This document shows, piece by piece, positions 46,938 to 59,775 of a stretch of DNA of 64,000 bases (positions are counted from its first letter, which is position 1; each line of letters opens with the position of its first letter). Below the pieces are notes generated by a model. That model was not told where the DNA came from, made no database searches, and saw only the letters and a program-made list of their open reading frames with translations. The stretch is from Sordaria brevicollis (lineage: Eukaryota > Ascomycota > Sordariomycetes > Sordariales > Sordariaceae): assembly GCA_033439795.1 (NCBI GenBank), contig JAUTDP010000001.1, positions 1,240,001 to 1,304,000 on the forward strand. Direction: 5' to 3'. Made by a program: the position numbers and the translations under genes.

Positions 46938-48717
46938 GAGGGATGGGTGGTTGTTGTTGTTGGAGGAAGGTATGGAGTTTTGGCTCATGAAGGCCGGAGG
47001 GTAAGGGCATCTCGACTTTGGACGGGTCGGGTGGTTGCATCAGCCGGAAACTTCCAGTTCACCACGCCTGCCGCTTCAGCTACTTAGGTAGACCCTGTCC
47101 AGAAGTCTCTCGTGTTGGCGGACCGGCTGAGAGGTTGGGGACGAAACTTGACAATGTTCAGTTTCAACGGAAGGTACGAAGTTTTGATCTCCTTTAGGGT
47201 AACGTCGTCCCATCTTCCCCGACCATTCGAGCGGGTGCCTGCATCAAGCGGAAGCTTCCAGTAACCGCGCCTGCCGCTTTTGTTAGATTTTGTCCGGCAA
47301 TCTCCCGTGACCTGCCCGACGGCCAGCAAAGGGGTGGGGACCAGATACGGCAAGCTTCCATTCGAAGGAAGGAGCGGAGAGGCGCCGACGCCGACGCCAC
47401 TGTCGCTCTGACCTTCGAAGAGAAACTCCGACACATGATTTCACATGGCAGCCGGATTCCAAATCAGACATACAAATTATGCAGGTTCCGTACGGCCAAA
47501 GGGTTGCCAATTGCTTCTGGCTGTATGTACCCGTATAATTCCGGTGAGTATATTTTGAGGGTCATGACAAAGCAACAGAAAAATCCCAAATGTGCCCTGA
47601 ATCTGTGCTGGTTGTGGCTGATTTGTTGTAGTCTGCTTCTGCTCCTGGCTTTCATGCCAGGGTTATAACTGGGGCTCCCGAAATACATCCACCGAAATTA
47701 TACGGTATCCGGCTGTAGACGCAAGTGGCAGAGCTTTAACGTTGCAGATCCGAGCTGGTCTAGAGTTCGGATAGCTCGAAATTACACGGCATACTAGAAA
47801 GAATGTATGGTGAAAGTTTAGAGAGTAAATACTTTGCATTCTGAGTTGAGTTTGCTTCTCTCTGTATCTGTTGAATGTACCATATGTACCATATGTACCA
47901 TATGTACCATATGATAGTATATCTCGTTGCTCAAGATAATTATCCCTTCTTGATATCCCGAAAATTTGATAGCCAAGTATGTATATATGTCCAAAGGCTT
48001 GAGATGGGATGCATCTTCCAACATCCAATCCAAGCTGTATAGGTATAATCCAAAACTTTCAAGAGCCTGGATAAGGTGGATAACCCATGTGTCATCCTTT
48101 CCAAGCTGTTGTAAACCGAATCCAAAACATTGTTGTTGTGTTGTCCAAAGAGAGCTTTGCTTGGGATGCCCAATCTTTCTCTCCAAGCTGTAGGTAGTAG
48201 TAATATCCAAAAAAAAAATCCGTCTGTCGTATATGTGGCAGATCTCTCTGGCATGCGTTGAGGTTTTCTGTACCTCGATCATTCTATTGCATGCCCATAT
48301 GTGTTAGACAGGAGAATCCGACCCTGTCGTCAGCGTCGGACCCTGCCGTTGTTGTGCTTTCTCCTCCTCAAGCGAACCAAAAAGCAGATCATCCAACTTT
48401 TGAAGACACCGCAGCCATCCCAACCTTTTTTGATAACCGTGGGAAGACCGCACCGCTTGTCCCCATTTTTCAGACCGATCCATGACCCATGAATGTAAAA
48501 CGAGTTCCCAAACCAGGTCCGACTCCACGTAAGCCGGAAACGAAGAGAACCAAAAGAAATAGCAAAAAACAAAACAAAGGAAAACAAAACGAAAGTCCTG
48601 TAGCAATCTCAATAACCCGCTTGCTTCCCTCCTCGCAAACTCCCACACTTCACTCTCGGCAGCTTCCTTCTGCAACAGCTCCACGCACTCACACACCTCC
48701 TCGACAAAGTCCACCAG
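46938..48717. other. Intergenic region with short direct repeats
   Basis: No gene is recognised. It contains a diverged 203-bp direct duplication (47038 and 47241), a 10-bp palindromic microsatellite (47876-47918) and three degenerate ccaagctgt repeats (48025-48210). Confidence 0.45.
47876..47918 (+). repeat. 10-bp tandem repeat catatgtacc
   Basis: About four units of (catatgtacc) in a row. Each contains the palindromes catatg and gtac, so the array can form cruciforms. Confidence 0.85.
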
Positions 48718-50532
48718 TCACACATTACTGCACCCCGTGACCTTACTCCTCACCCGCTCCATCAAGTTCCTATCCCTTTCCGCCTGCAACTTATCCATCT
48801 CCTTCCTCGTCTCAAAATTGCTCTCCAGCTTCTGGCTAACCGCCTGCCTGATGCTCTCCTCGCCACGATTCATCCAGACGTGCCACCCGCTGTTGGACAG
48901 CGGCCAAAGCGGCTTGTTCTCGATATTCTCGATCCACTCGGCGTTCGTCTTGAGCCGTTTCGAGGCGATGATGTCCATGTCGGCCGCGATCTGCGCGCAG
49001 TAGGACTCGAGCGGCAAATCGTTCACGTCCCGGCCGAACGGGTTTTCGATCTCGCGGCCGATGAAGAGCAGGCCCAGGATGATGTAGGCGGCTGCGATGG
49101 TGGCCGGAATCGTAATCCAGTTCAACGTGGGCAGCAGCTGGAAGGGAAGCAGGAGGATGTAGACCCAGGTGATTTGGGCGATGGCGATGGCGTAGGCGAT
49201 TGGCAAGGGGGTGGAAAGGACGCGGTCGGTTCCTACCAAAACGTCGTTGAGGATGGCCATGTTGTTGTAGGCTAGCGTTTGTTGCATGGCGACGGGGAGT
49301 TGGCCGTTGGCGATCAGCTCGTCGGTGTAGGTGGCGAGGTAGGACAGGATTTCGAGGGGAAGGTTGCCGAGGGGGCGAGATGCCTTCTTAATCATCTTGC
49401 GCGGGTTGGAGGCGGCGAAGCTGACGCCAATGTACTCGCCGACCGACTTGAAGAAGCCAGGGCCTTGGAGGGCCTTGAGGGTCTTATCCGGTTCCTCCTC
49501 GGTGGCCCGTCGCGCAAAGGTGTCGAGATGGGCGACGAGATGCGAGATGTCGTCGTAGCAGGTGTAGGGTTCAAAGCGAAGGCGGTGCTTGAGGGAAACT
49601 GAGAATGCAACCAGGAGATTCAAGGCAGTTCTGTGACATGTTAGGAAGAAGAATTCCGAAAAAGGGAACCGATGTGACTTACAGCTTGGCCAAGACGTCC
49701 TTCTTCCCTAGCTCACCCTCCCGCTCTTTGGCATGCACCCAGTACACTCTTCCAAGTGTCTGGCAAGCCAGGAGCAACGAAGCCCAGTAACGGCGACCCT
49801 CTGTATAGCGCTCGTAGGCCGTGGAGCTGCGGAAAGACAGACCCATACCGACCACGAAACCAAGCACCGTCAAGAGGATGTTGTGAATACCCACTGGGGA
49901 CGAGGACGGAAAGTTAGCTTCCGTTGATGGAAAGGAGGGTAACAAGACAGGTAAAGGGGACAGTTGTAACGCACAGTTTGTCACTTTAAAGTTAATGACA
50001 GTGAGCATGGTGGTCCAGGCACCGACTCCGAGGAGTGGTAGGATCATCTTGGGCAAGATACTGCCGTGCATCTGCATGAAGATAGGCCATTTTGAGTGTT
50101 TTTGGGTGTCTCTGGGGCCGGTCTGGGATAGTGTAAGGGCTACGTTAGTGGCTGTTATATGTCATGAGTGAGGGAAGAACATGATAGTGAAAGACATACA
50201 AAGTAGTCATCGATCTCTAGGGAGTTGTGTACGGGCCGGAAGGGGTTCATGGTGTTGACACGAGGTGACATCAGCGTGGGTATCTGGTCCAGCTGAGGAA
50301 GGTTCTCGGTGGATATCCGGGGCAGCCGGGGCTTCTCGGCGCCGCCATTGAACTGTTGTTGGTCGGTCCCTAGGTCGGCGCTCTCGCCTACATGACCGCC
50401 GTCGTCCGCCATGGTGGTTGTGGTAGCACTAGTGCCAGTCGAGCTTAGTCTAGAGTGTGTCTTTGTTGTGCTGGGTCCTGGAGGCTCAGCCGCAGTCGGG
50501 ACACTGCTTGGAGGCTGCTGTTGGATCGACAT
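48718..50532 (-). CDS. Bestrophin/UPF0187-family anion channel
   Basis: Four exons (50532-50200, 50122-49975, 49893-49683, 49630-48718) with introns of 77, 81 and 52 nt give 534 residues. The N-terminal 110 residues are a Ser/Thr/Gln-rich tail. Four hydrophobic segments follow: PKMILPLLGVGAWTTMLTVI, GIHNILLTVLGFVVGMGLSF, IAYAIAIAQITWVYILLLPF and WITIPATIAAAYIILGLLFI. Diagnostic motifs of the family are SFRSSTAYERYTEGRRYW and GREIENPFGRDVNDLPL. Bestrophins are chloride or bicarbonate-permeable channels; the fungal UPF0187 members are assumed to be membrane anion channels. The start at ATG 50532 is the first in frame. Intron 2 is a multiple of three and has no stop, so its retention would insert 27 residues between the first two helices. 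Confidence 0.9.
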
Positions 50533-53500
50533 GTATGAGCGATGGGGCGGTACACCTTAATAGGTAGTAGTCCAGGAGAGGTGGTACCCACAGGTGTCCG
50601 GAGAGGAACGGGTGGAATCCGGGGAAGGCGGTGATTGTCGACCGATCAAACTTTGATGTCCTCCAGATAGGGCAATGTGGAATAGGTTGGTTGGCTGAGA
50701 GGCGGATCCAATCCAATGTTAGGCAGTCAGTCCAGGTGATGTGATGCTGGATTATCCGCAGATAGTACCGTAGGTGTTGAACCGGGTGGTGATATGGAAG
50801 TATTTCGGAGAAAACAAACCTTAAGGAAATCGAACCAGAACGAATGACGGGGGTCAAAACGACAAAATAGGGGATAATCTAAAAAGAGGTGGAAAAGAAA
50901 TAGGAAGGATGGAGATTGTTTGTTGAAAATCTAGACCGAAGTGGGAAAAGGGGAGGGGAGGGGGGAGATGTGGATGGGGGGAGTTGAATGTTTAAAGATG
51001 TTTGTGTCGATGACGACTGAATGGCTCTCTCTTGGAATTCCTTCTTGGCCGGTCTCTCCTTCTTTTCCCGTTGATTTTATTTCCATCCACTTTCACTTTG
51101 CTTTCTTCCTCTCGGCACTATCCCTTCACCCTTGTGCTGGGTCTCCATTGTATGTGTGGCCCCTGTTTGAAGATGTCATGCCCTGGTCCCTACCTACCTT
51201 GCTGTCCGTCCTCCACTCTGGACTGCAACTCGAGTCGTCCATCATCTCCTGTTCCCGATTTCTGGATTCCTCGGTGTTGTCCGTTGGTTTTTGGAGTGAG
51301 GTTGTTATACGTAACACTCGATGATGGCAGGTAGTAGTATTCCACCCGCTGTTCCATCTCAGCTTCCTTTTTCTTACAACGGTGCACAACAATTCGGGGG
51401 AATACGGCATGCCGTTGCGGGATCAAAGTGGGATACTTTTCACAAGTGGCGTGAATGACAAGAGACCGAAAGAAAGAAGAGAGAAAAAAAAAAGGAAAAA
51501 GGGTCGTGTTCTGTCGTCGGCTGTGAAACAGAAACTCCACTTTCTCCCAGGGCTGCCGGCTAGACGCTGCAAGTACTCCACACGCACATTGGCTGCGGTT
51601 CCTGACTAAATCACGTGCATTGAGCCAAGACCGCATGGCATTGGTTCGACACACGCCACTGGACCCGGAGATTTGGAGCCTGAGATCCACTTGACCCTTC
51701 TTGGCTGCGACAGCCACTGGAATTCAGTGAGGTCTCGTAAATTGAGAACTCTCATTTTCCAATCTTCTTTTTACAGTGAGAGGGCATTGACATCGACACT
51801 CATCTTGGTAAGCGTTTACTGACACTAGCGTCTAGATTCCTCTTACACGTGGTCCAATGCGGTGATGGGTCAGCAACTCGTCTGTCAGGCATCAATAACA
51901 TCAACTCCCAGAACTGGAATTCCCGTGTCCAATTTACCAACTCCGGCCCATGAATTTGTTAGCGGCTGCAAAGTTCGAGATGCATTGACCCGACCACCAG
52001 CCGCCATACCATCCTCATCACAAACCATGTCGATATAGAACTCCGGTACGACCTTAAGACGCCATGGTCAGTCAGTGTTATTCACGCACCAATGCATATT
52101 GAAGTGGTTGTACAGTAGTGCTGATTCACGACAGTGCTGCTGTCCTCTGTTGATCCTATTCCCGGGCGGACACAGACATCATCATCCACAATGCACTCTA
52201 TCACCTACGCTATCGAGTCAAGCCGGAAGCTGTGGAAGGAAGCTGTGACGTTGACTGTCAGACAGCTTCATGATCTTCACTTCAACATCTCTCCACACCA
52301 TCAGATGCGTCATGCTCATCATGCTGCTCATGCACCAGTGAGCTTCTCCAGATGTTTTGTTTACGATCGCATGGCAATCCCTACTCGTCTGGGCAGCTTG
52401 TCAACAATACATCACGAGAAGCTTGGCCTGCTGCTCCGCCTTCGAGACAGTGGACCTTTGGATTTCCAACAAACTCCACAGCAAACACGGTCATCGAGGA
52501 TCGAGGCAACTTGATTGGAAAGATGACAGACAGCTACATGCTTGCTCTGATCAATTCATGGACTTCAAGGATTCATGCCTGTCTCTAACACTATTTTTGT
52601 TTGAATATGTTGATCCCAACACAGTCTCGGCCCTTGGCGTCCAAGCCCATTCACGTCGTCTGAACACCTTCGGGAATAGTTACGCTATAACTCTCATCAT
52701 CATTATATGACACTCGGGCTTCAAGAAAAAATTCAACACCCTCATCTCCGCCAGGAATGCGTCCATCAAGTCGGCTTGCTACCCGCCCCCCAACCATTTC
52801 AGGGTTTTTTTTTTTCTTCCGCGCCTTCTAGAAAAACGTCAAACACGGCGCAGGCTTCCTTGATCCGCCCTCTTAACGCCGCGGTCTAAGCCATTTTCGA
52901 ATAGCTTTCCCCCCTGAACTGCTAGCTTGGCGGGCTTAAGCGACAGACGCCAGTATACGCCACCCGGGAAACCTACCATTAACACGACCACCATCCCCGG
53001 ACAAACGAAAAGAGCAAAAAGAGAAAAGGGAAACTTGGAAACATGCCCCTGTTTCACCATATTTCGGCTGCCTTTGATTTGGCAATGCGGAAACGCACTG
53101 AACCTCCAATGCGATGCTTCGTAGCTTGCGTGTGCGTGAATGGACAGAAACTTGACGAGGAAGAGAAAAAACAAAACGTTTGTTTTGGTAAGACAGCATC
53201 TACCCTGCGTTGCAATTCACAAGCACAGCAGAGAAGATCGATCGAACGGTGGTACAACGACAAATCTGTCAAACAAATAATCACCTCATCTTAACCGGTC
53301 AAATGTTTCAGCGAGAATTAAAAAACAACCATTTGTCCGGTTCGTTCGTTACTAGAGATTTTCAGCATGTCATCGATCTTCAAATATCTCCGCGGGTGAG
53401 TGCATTTATTTCTTTTGCGGAAGTGATGATCCTATCGTCATCATCGTCATTGTGGACGCGATCGTGGTAGGTTTCTCTCAAATGGTTTCAAAACACATCT

Positions 53501-55019
53501 TTGTGCTCCCTCCCACTTGGGTCCGATTCTCGACAACAGAGATCTCGAAGGGCCGAGAAGGGTAAGGTAAGACTTTTTGGTGTTTCTCAATCTTCGAAAA
53601 AAAATACCCCACCAATCCAATCCACTTACACAAACTGGCCACCTTTCGGGGCCGAGGCCGTAAGACATGGCTGGCCGGGGAAGTTGTTCCGCCCGGTGAA
53701 CCCCGGTAGCCCCGGTAGCCCCGGTGTTCTCGAACGAAAAACATTTGCTTCGACCATTTCCAAGCTTTGGCAGAGTTTTCACAACCCAAACAAACACAAC
53801 TTTTGTTTCCTTGCTCGATCATACTTCGATTCAGATATTGACGCGATGAGTCACCACGGCTGACATGCAGTCGACGACCTTCCCTTGCCAAAACTTGGCT
53901 CGATGGCGTTTTATAACGTGGAAATCTTATAGCTTCAAATCTCCGGAGTTTTCTCGAACACCAAGGTTTCCAACCGGGACGTCTCCGGATCTTGACTAAC
54001 AAAGCTCAAAAACTTTTTCATCAACGGGTCGACTACCGTGAAAATCTCTTCAACCAAATCTCCGGGCCCTCACGACTTCGCGTTTTGGACCCGACCATTT
54101 CCGGATGTCGATGAAACTTGACGACTTACAAGCCCGATTCGGCAATCCGCGCGTTGGCGGTTCCATGGGTGGCTTTGTATCTGATTATCAGATCTTCTTC
54201 AAACCTTTGCATGTTTCAACCATTACTCTTCCATCGACCACATGCATGGTAAACCGCCTCAAGTTTATTTACTCCTGATATCGACAGGGACTACATGTAT
54301 AGCCAACTTTTCACTCGACCTGCGGTCATGTCACATGATGCATGCATATTCTTTCAGTTCAACTTGGCACTGAAACATCTCTGGACCGTGAAGAAGTTCA
54401 CGACGCAAATGACCATCTTCGTTCGTGCTTGCATCCAAAGCTCCTGGGGTCGATTGATTAGGTATGAACCTACCTAGGAACTTCGCCGTTCATTTAACCA
54501 TTCACTTACTCTTCTGTTGCGGAACCAACCAATCTACCATAGTGTAGCAACCTCATATTCTTCCCCGAATGTCTCCGAGCCGTCACTAGTGCACACGCTC
54601 AGTTGAGAATCAAAACCCAGCATTTCCGGACGTCGACGCGTCGACGCGTTTCCAACTATCCCTGTGCCGATCTCGACTGCAACTTCACGACATAGCTCGT
54701 GACTCACAGTCACATTGAGAATTAAAGAAAAAAAAAACACTGGACGATCGACGACACGGAACCAACTCCGAATTCTATAACGCATAGACCTATATATCAG
54801 GGGGGGTATCTTAACGTAATTTCCGCAAAACCATGCTTTCATGCTTTGGCGCCGGCTGAAACCTGCTTTTGCACACACAACTTTTTCTCTTTTTCCTTCC
54901 TGAACTTTGCGCCTGCTCTTCCAGAACATTTGCCCACCATCCCTCCCAACCCATTGTGAACACTCTCCGATGCACCCCGCTCTCCCGACCATTCCCGATA
55001 GACCTAGTAGTCCATCTAC
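50533..55019. other. Gene-poor region of 4.5 kb
   Basis: The left part is the promoter and leader of the UPF0187 gene. In the rest I find no trustworthy gene; frames are short and lack ATG starts or family features. A tandem gccccggtag motif lies at 53702-53728 and a ggacgtcgacgcgtcgacgcg palindromic run near 54628-54650. Unannotated non-coding transcripts remain possible. Confidence 0.35.
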
Positions 55020-56643
55020 CTAATACTGAAACCTCCACCTATTATCCTCATCCCCATCCCAATCCTCCAACGTCCCCACCTCCTGCACCTCCGGCGCGAT
55101 CCCATCCCTCCTCTTATTCTCCCTACTCAGTATAAAATACAACAAACTCGAAACAATCACATTCCCCGCCAGATACCCCAACGCAAAGCTATGACCGACG
55201 ATATACCTCGGCCCATCACCACTTCTGTACAACTGCGTGCCCAACACGGCGCCCAAGTTACCAATGCTGATTTGCATCGCGTTGGCCACGGCTCGCTTGG
55301 TTTGACCAGAGACGTTGATGGCTGGCCAGGAGAGAGCGAGGGCGGTGGCGGGGTAAATGCCGCCTGCGGCGAAGAAGGTGCCGGCGTAGGAGAGACCGGG
55401 GCGGGCGATGGGGTCTTTGTTGGAGAGGAGCATGATGTAGCCGATTATGGCAAAGACGGCGGAGCCGATGATGAAGATGGCGCGCTGGTGGAGACGCTCC
55501 GAGATGGTGGCTACGCCGAGGGTGGTGAGGAAGGCGAAGGCGTATGGAGGGATGGTGAGGAGTTGGGCGATGGCGGCGCGGTAGCCTAGGGCGTTGATGA
55601 TTGAGGGCTGTATATGGTGTTAGTGTATGTGATAGGTAGGTAAGTGGTGACTTTTAATGGTGAGGTGAGGCTTACCAAGAACAGAGAAAAGGTGTAGAGA
55701 GGTAAGCTCATGGTGTGGAAGCTGAGACCGTAGAGCCAGCACTTGGGGTCCTTCAGCGCCCTGAGGACGTTGGCCCATGTGAAGCGCTCATCGTGGGTGG
55801 CGTCGCTGTCTGAGGCAAGGCGGGTGTGGATGAACTTGCGTTCCTTGTCCGTGAGGAACTCGGCAGTGTCTGGGTAATTGTAGATGAACCAGTAAGCCGC
55901 GACAGTCACCACGACCGTGGCGATACCTTCGAGGATGAAGATCCAACGCCAGCCATGCTCCCAGACGGTACCACGCATGAAGCCGATGCCGTATGCTAGG
56001 ATACCACCGAACGATCCGGCAAGGGCGGCGGCTCCAAAGAAGAGTGAGATGCGAAACTGTCTCTCGCGACGCTTGTACCACATGGAAAAGTAGTACACGA
56101 CACCGGGGAAGAGACCACTTTCAGTGACACCGAGGAAGAAACGGGCGATGAAGAACCCGGTGAGGTTCTGGACGATGCCCATCAGTGTGGCAACGATGCC
56201 CCATAGGATCGTGAGGGTGGGTAGCCAGAACCTGGGTGTTGTCCGTTTGAGAACAATGTTGCATGGGATCTATCGATGTGTAAGTGAGAGAGGCCTCATG
56301 ACAAAAGAAGAAAAAGACTTACTTCAAAGATGACATAACCGATGAAGTACAAAGTCAAACCAGTAAGATACTGGTTGCCCGTCATACCAAGGTCATCCGC
56401 CAAACCTTCGATCCTTGCGTTGCCAACATTGCTGCGATCCAAAAAGGAGAGCAAATAGAGGATACCGACGGCGGGCAAGAGACGAATGTCCAGTTTCCGA
56501 AGAAGTGACTTCTCATTGACCGTGTTAGTCTCGAGGTCAGCTGTCTCGGAGGCTGTCAGTGAACCTGGTCCGACAGATGGTTTCTTATCCGGATCCGACT
56601 CGGAATACTGTTGAGGTTTCCCCTCTGCCACGGGCCCGGCCAT
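55020..56643 (-). CDS. MFS transporter, anion:cation symporter (allantoate permease-like) family
   Basis: Three exons (56643-56323, 56269-55676, 55607-55020) with introns of 53 and 68 nt give 500 residues and about 12 predicted membrane segments. The family signature after a 55-residue polar N-terminus is LDIRLLPAVGILYLLSFLDR followed by SNVGNARIEGL. RFFLGVTESGLFPG is the typical TM4-5 motif, and the C-terminal half has INVSGQTKRAVANAMQISIG. This is the pattern of fungal ACS transporters such as the Dal5 and Tna1 groups, which import small organic anions (allantoate, nicotinate, related acids). The actual substrate cannot be inferred. The start at ATG 56643 (MAGPVAEGK) is the first in-frame ATG. 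Confidence 0.92.
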
Positions 56644-58209
56644 GGTTGTCGTAGAGATCAAGGAACCCTAGGCAAAGATGAGTAGAAAAAGCTTCTGTAT
56701 ATGACACAAAGGGTGATGTCTGGAACACGGCGCTCGCCGGTAGTACAAGGTTTTGGCGGTGATGCAGACAATTAGATAGCCCGAGACATCAAGTGTAAGC
56801 AAACAGTTTCTTCATCTTGTCGAACTCTGGTTCGTGAAGGGTCTTTATATCAAGGAAATGTGCTTTCATCTTGGCCATTTGCCCATGCTGAAAGCTTTTT
56901 CTGATAAATGGCCGGTAAAGGAAAACCGAGATCGAGCACTTTTGCTAGTATCAAGAGGCTGGACTGATACCATATCTGGCCAGTGAGAAAGAGATGGACC
57001 GCCATTATCAAATCCGTAGCAATGATGGCGACATCGAAGATGATCCTTTGTCATTGGCCGGATCCCCGCGTCGTCAACAACTTGGGGGTGCCCTGTCTTG
57101 GCAGATATGGGGGAGTGCGGGAAGCTTAACCAGATGAGGTCATTGATCGTTGAGAGCGGAGGAGGTCTGAGCCAAAGCTGCCGAGTTCCAGACCGAAGCG
57201 ATGGTGGACTCTGATAGAAGATCTGAAGTTCGGGACTTGATATCACTGCCGGCGGTATATCGAGACATGTGAGACATGTGCTTGATGGAGGTGATGGGTG
57301 ATGGTCTCTCATTGGACTGGCGTGGGGGCAGCTTTGGCAGTACGTAACACCTGGACCCTGGAAAGCTTAGCTGGACTGTCTTTTTTCTAAGAACAACATG
57401 AAGGCATTTGGTAACAAAGACTCAGCGTTCACTCCCGTATTACTCTATGGGAGACGCATTGCGTGGCTTCAATCACTCAAGATGGCGCGAGAAGTGGCAG
57501 ATTCTCGACCGTGAAAAATCGGCTTTCGTCAAAGAAACTAAGCAAGGACACCATGATAAGGGTTGAAGCACTGGTGTGCGAAACATGACTGAGAGAAGAG
57601 GCGAGGAACTGATGGGAATGTATGTAATAAGGACCTCTATTGACCATGAGATGTCTCATCCAGAGAAGGATGGGGCGGTACCCTGTCCACGGGATGTCTC
57701 CCGATCGCGGATACTGAAGTCTGAAGGAGATGGATAAATGAGCGAGTGACGGAGACTGGTTGATGAAAGCGGGAGGACTCTGGGTTTTATTCGCTTGGCT
57801 GTTGTTGTCTTGTGTCACAGTAGCTGTGAAGACGGAATATGGAATGGAGGGAAGGAAAGAACATCCACGGCTCACATTTGAGCTTCGTCTCCGGGCCTCT
57901 TTCCGTTCATTGTTCGGGTGCGCATTTTCGGCTGTGGGAATTGTTGGTGAGTCCAAGTGCAAAGTGGAAGTTGTCGTTGGAATTGGAGATGCCAAGAAGA
58001 GCCCTGACCACTAGTTCCCCGCACGCTAAACCTTAATGGATGGAGCATCTGAACTACTCCAACTGGACCCCCAATTTCCAGGCACCGCGCCAAGTCTGGC
58101 CAACTTTCTCTCGCGACTGCCAATTGCATCACAACTTCCCACTTTCAACCCTAAACCTTCGTTCCTTCATCACCAACCTCACCGCCGTCCCATATTCACA
58201 CTCGCTTGA
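56644..58209. other. Divergent promoter region
   Basis: This lies between the minus-strand transporter and the plus-strand PLD-like gene. The open frame at 57477-57995 (minus) lacks an ATG start and looks like chance. No other feature is seen. Confidence 0.45.
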
Positions 58210-59775
58210 ATGCCTCATGAATACATCCCACTGCACAGTCGCTCCAAACGAGACATGAGCTACTCGTCCAGTTTTGTCCACAAGTTCCTCAATCAGCTAC
58301 AGCACCATCAACAGCAACACCCCGCCGCTACAAGATGGGACCTCCCACGATACGACGCCAGTGATGAGGCAGATCAACGAGTCATCGTCTCGCGAAGCAC
58401 ACCGCATGTCTTCCAGCTAGGCACGGGAGCATCCATCTTTACAAGCACCCTCATTCCCGCCATCGTCTCGGCCAGATCCGAAGTCGTCTTTGTCACTTGT
58501 TTTTGGGCCCCTTCCAAGACTCTTTCCGCCATCACCGATGCTCTAGCCAAGCTTGCGAACCACCGCCGCCGTCTGCCCAATCCCAATGAACTCGAGCCTC
58601 TCACCGTCAAAATCTGCTTTTCATCGCGATCCGTATTCCAAAAGCTACTGCACCCACAGTCTTACGATGGTTACACGTACTCGCCGGCTGAATGGCAAAA
58701 GAAGCTCGGCCTTCCTGACCCTGCCTTGTTGGAGGAGGCTGGCATCCGCCTTCAAGTGAAGAGTCTGTTCTTTCTCCCCTTCAGTGTCATGCACCCCAAG
58801 TTTGTCATCATCGACAGACAGCGTGCCTTCATCCCTAGCTGTAACGTCAGTTGGGAGCCATGGTTGGAAGGCTGCGTTGAGATCACTGGTGATGCTGTCA
58901 CCAGTCTCATGTCCTTCTATGCCTTGACGTGGGAGAAGCACCTCGACTTCCGGAAGCCTCTTCCTGCCATCCATAGTAGCCGCACTTCTGAGCTACAGGA
59001 TCAGCAGCTCCTTGATCTACGAGATCTTATCTTTGTCCCCAGCAGTGCTCATCACCTGGTCCGTCCTGCTGTCTCTTCGGCACCGCTTCCGACGGTTGTG
59101 TTGCCCTCTTCGCATCACCAGAACCCACAGTTCCGCTTCTTGCCGTGGCAACAGGCTGCCAAACCACCAGCTACTCCCTTGAACGTTGCAATGCTCGAGC
59201 TATTTGAGCAGGCTCAACGGTCCATCTACCTACAGACCCCAAATCTCACCTGCGAGCCTGTCATTGCTGCGCTGCTAGACGCTCTAAAGCGAGGCGTCAA
59301 TGTAACCATTGTGACAGGTCGGAACATGATGCTTCTGGAGCAGCTTGTCACGGCTGGCACCACTACATCTTGGTGTCTCCGATCCCTTGTGCGCCGCTTC
59401 AAGAAGCTCCGCACACACGCTGCTCACGATCTAGAATCTGGAGACCCCGGTCTTGGCCACCTGCGAATCTCCTACTTTCAGCCGCGTTCCGCAGCCAAAC
59501 CGGGCAAGCGTGGAAGCCAAGCTCGTGCGGTCAACGATTATCAGATGCAAGTTCCCGAAGAGGAAGAGCCAGTACACTCTCATCTCAAGCTGACAATTGT
59601 TGATGGCGAGTTCACGGTCCTTGGCTCCGGTAACATGGACCGCGCAAGCTGGTATACCAGCCAAGAACTGGGCGTCTTGTTCCATGATACAGATTTTGCA
59701 GCATCCGTACGGGAAGGAGTTGACCTGGTGTTGAATCAGCGGCTTTCTCTCGTCTTTGACTCTGAGAATATTTGA
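58210..59775 (+). CDS. Phospholipase D-like domain protein
   Basis: A single exon of 521 residues if the ATG at 58210 is used; the next ATG at 58255 (MSYSSSFVHKF) is an equally good start. Two PLD active-site motifs are present. H195-P-K-(x4)-D202, within MHPKFVIIDRQRAFIPSCN, is followed by H458-L-K-(x4)-D465 within HLKLTIVDGEFTVLGSGNMD. Two HKD motifs place it in the PLD superfamily, most like the cardiolipin-synthase/PLD-like group found in fungi. Hydrolase or transphosphatidylase activity is inferred. No transmembrane segment or signal peptide is visible. Internal Ser/Pro and Gln/His-rich segments link the two halves. Confidence 0.9.
   Translation: MPHEYIPLHSRSKRDMSYSSSFVHKFLNQLQHHQQQHPAATRWDLPRYDASDEADQRVIVSRSTPHVFQLGTGASIFTSTLIPAIVSARSEVVFVTCFWAPSKTLSAITDALAKLANHRRRLPNPNELEPLTVKICFSSRSVFQKLLHPQSYDGYTYSPAEWQKKLGLPDPALLEEAGIRLQVKSLFFLPFSVMHPKFVIIDRQRAFIPSCNVSWEPWLEGCVEITGDAVTSLMSFYALTWEKHLDFRKPLPAIHSSRTSELQDQQLLDLRDLIFVPSSAHHLVRPAVSSAPLPTVVLPSSHHQNPQFRFLPWQQAAKPPATPLNVAMLELFEQAQRSIYLQTPNLTCEPVIAALLDALKRGVNVTIVTGRNMMLLEQLVTAGTTTSWCLRSLVRRFKKLRTHAAHDLESGDPGLGHLRISYFQPRSAAKPGKRGSQARAVNDYQMQVPEEEEPVHSHLKLTIVDGEFTVLGSGNMDRASWYTSQELGVLFHDTDFAASVREGVDLVLNQRLSLVFDSENI

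Noticed and set aside
57477..57995. 172-codon minus-strand frame
   Set aside because: It begins at a non-ATG codon, lies in the promoter between two divergent genes and shows no conserved feature.
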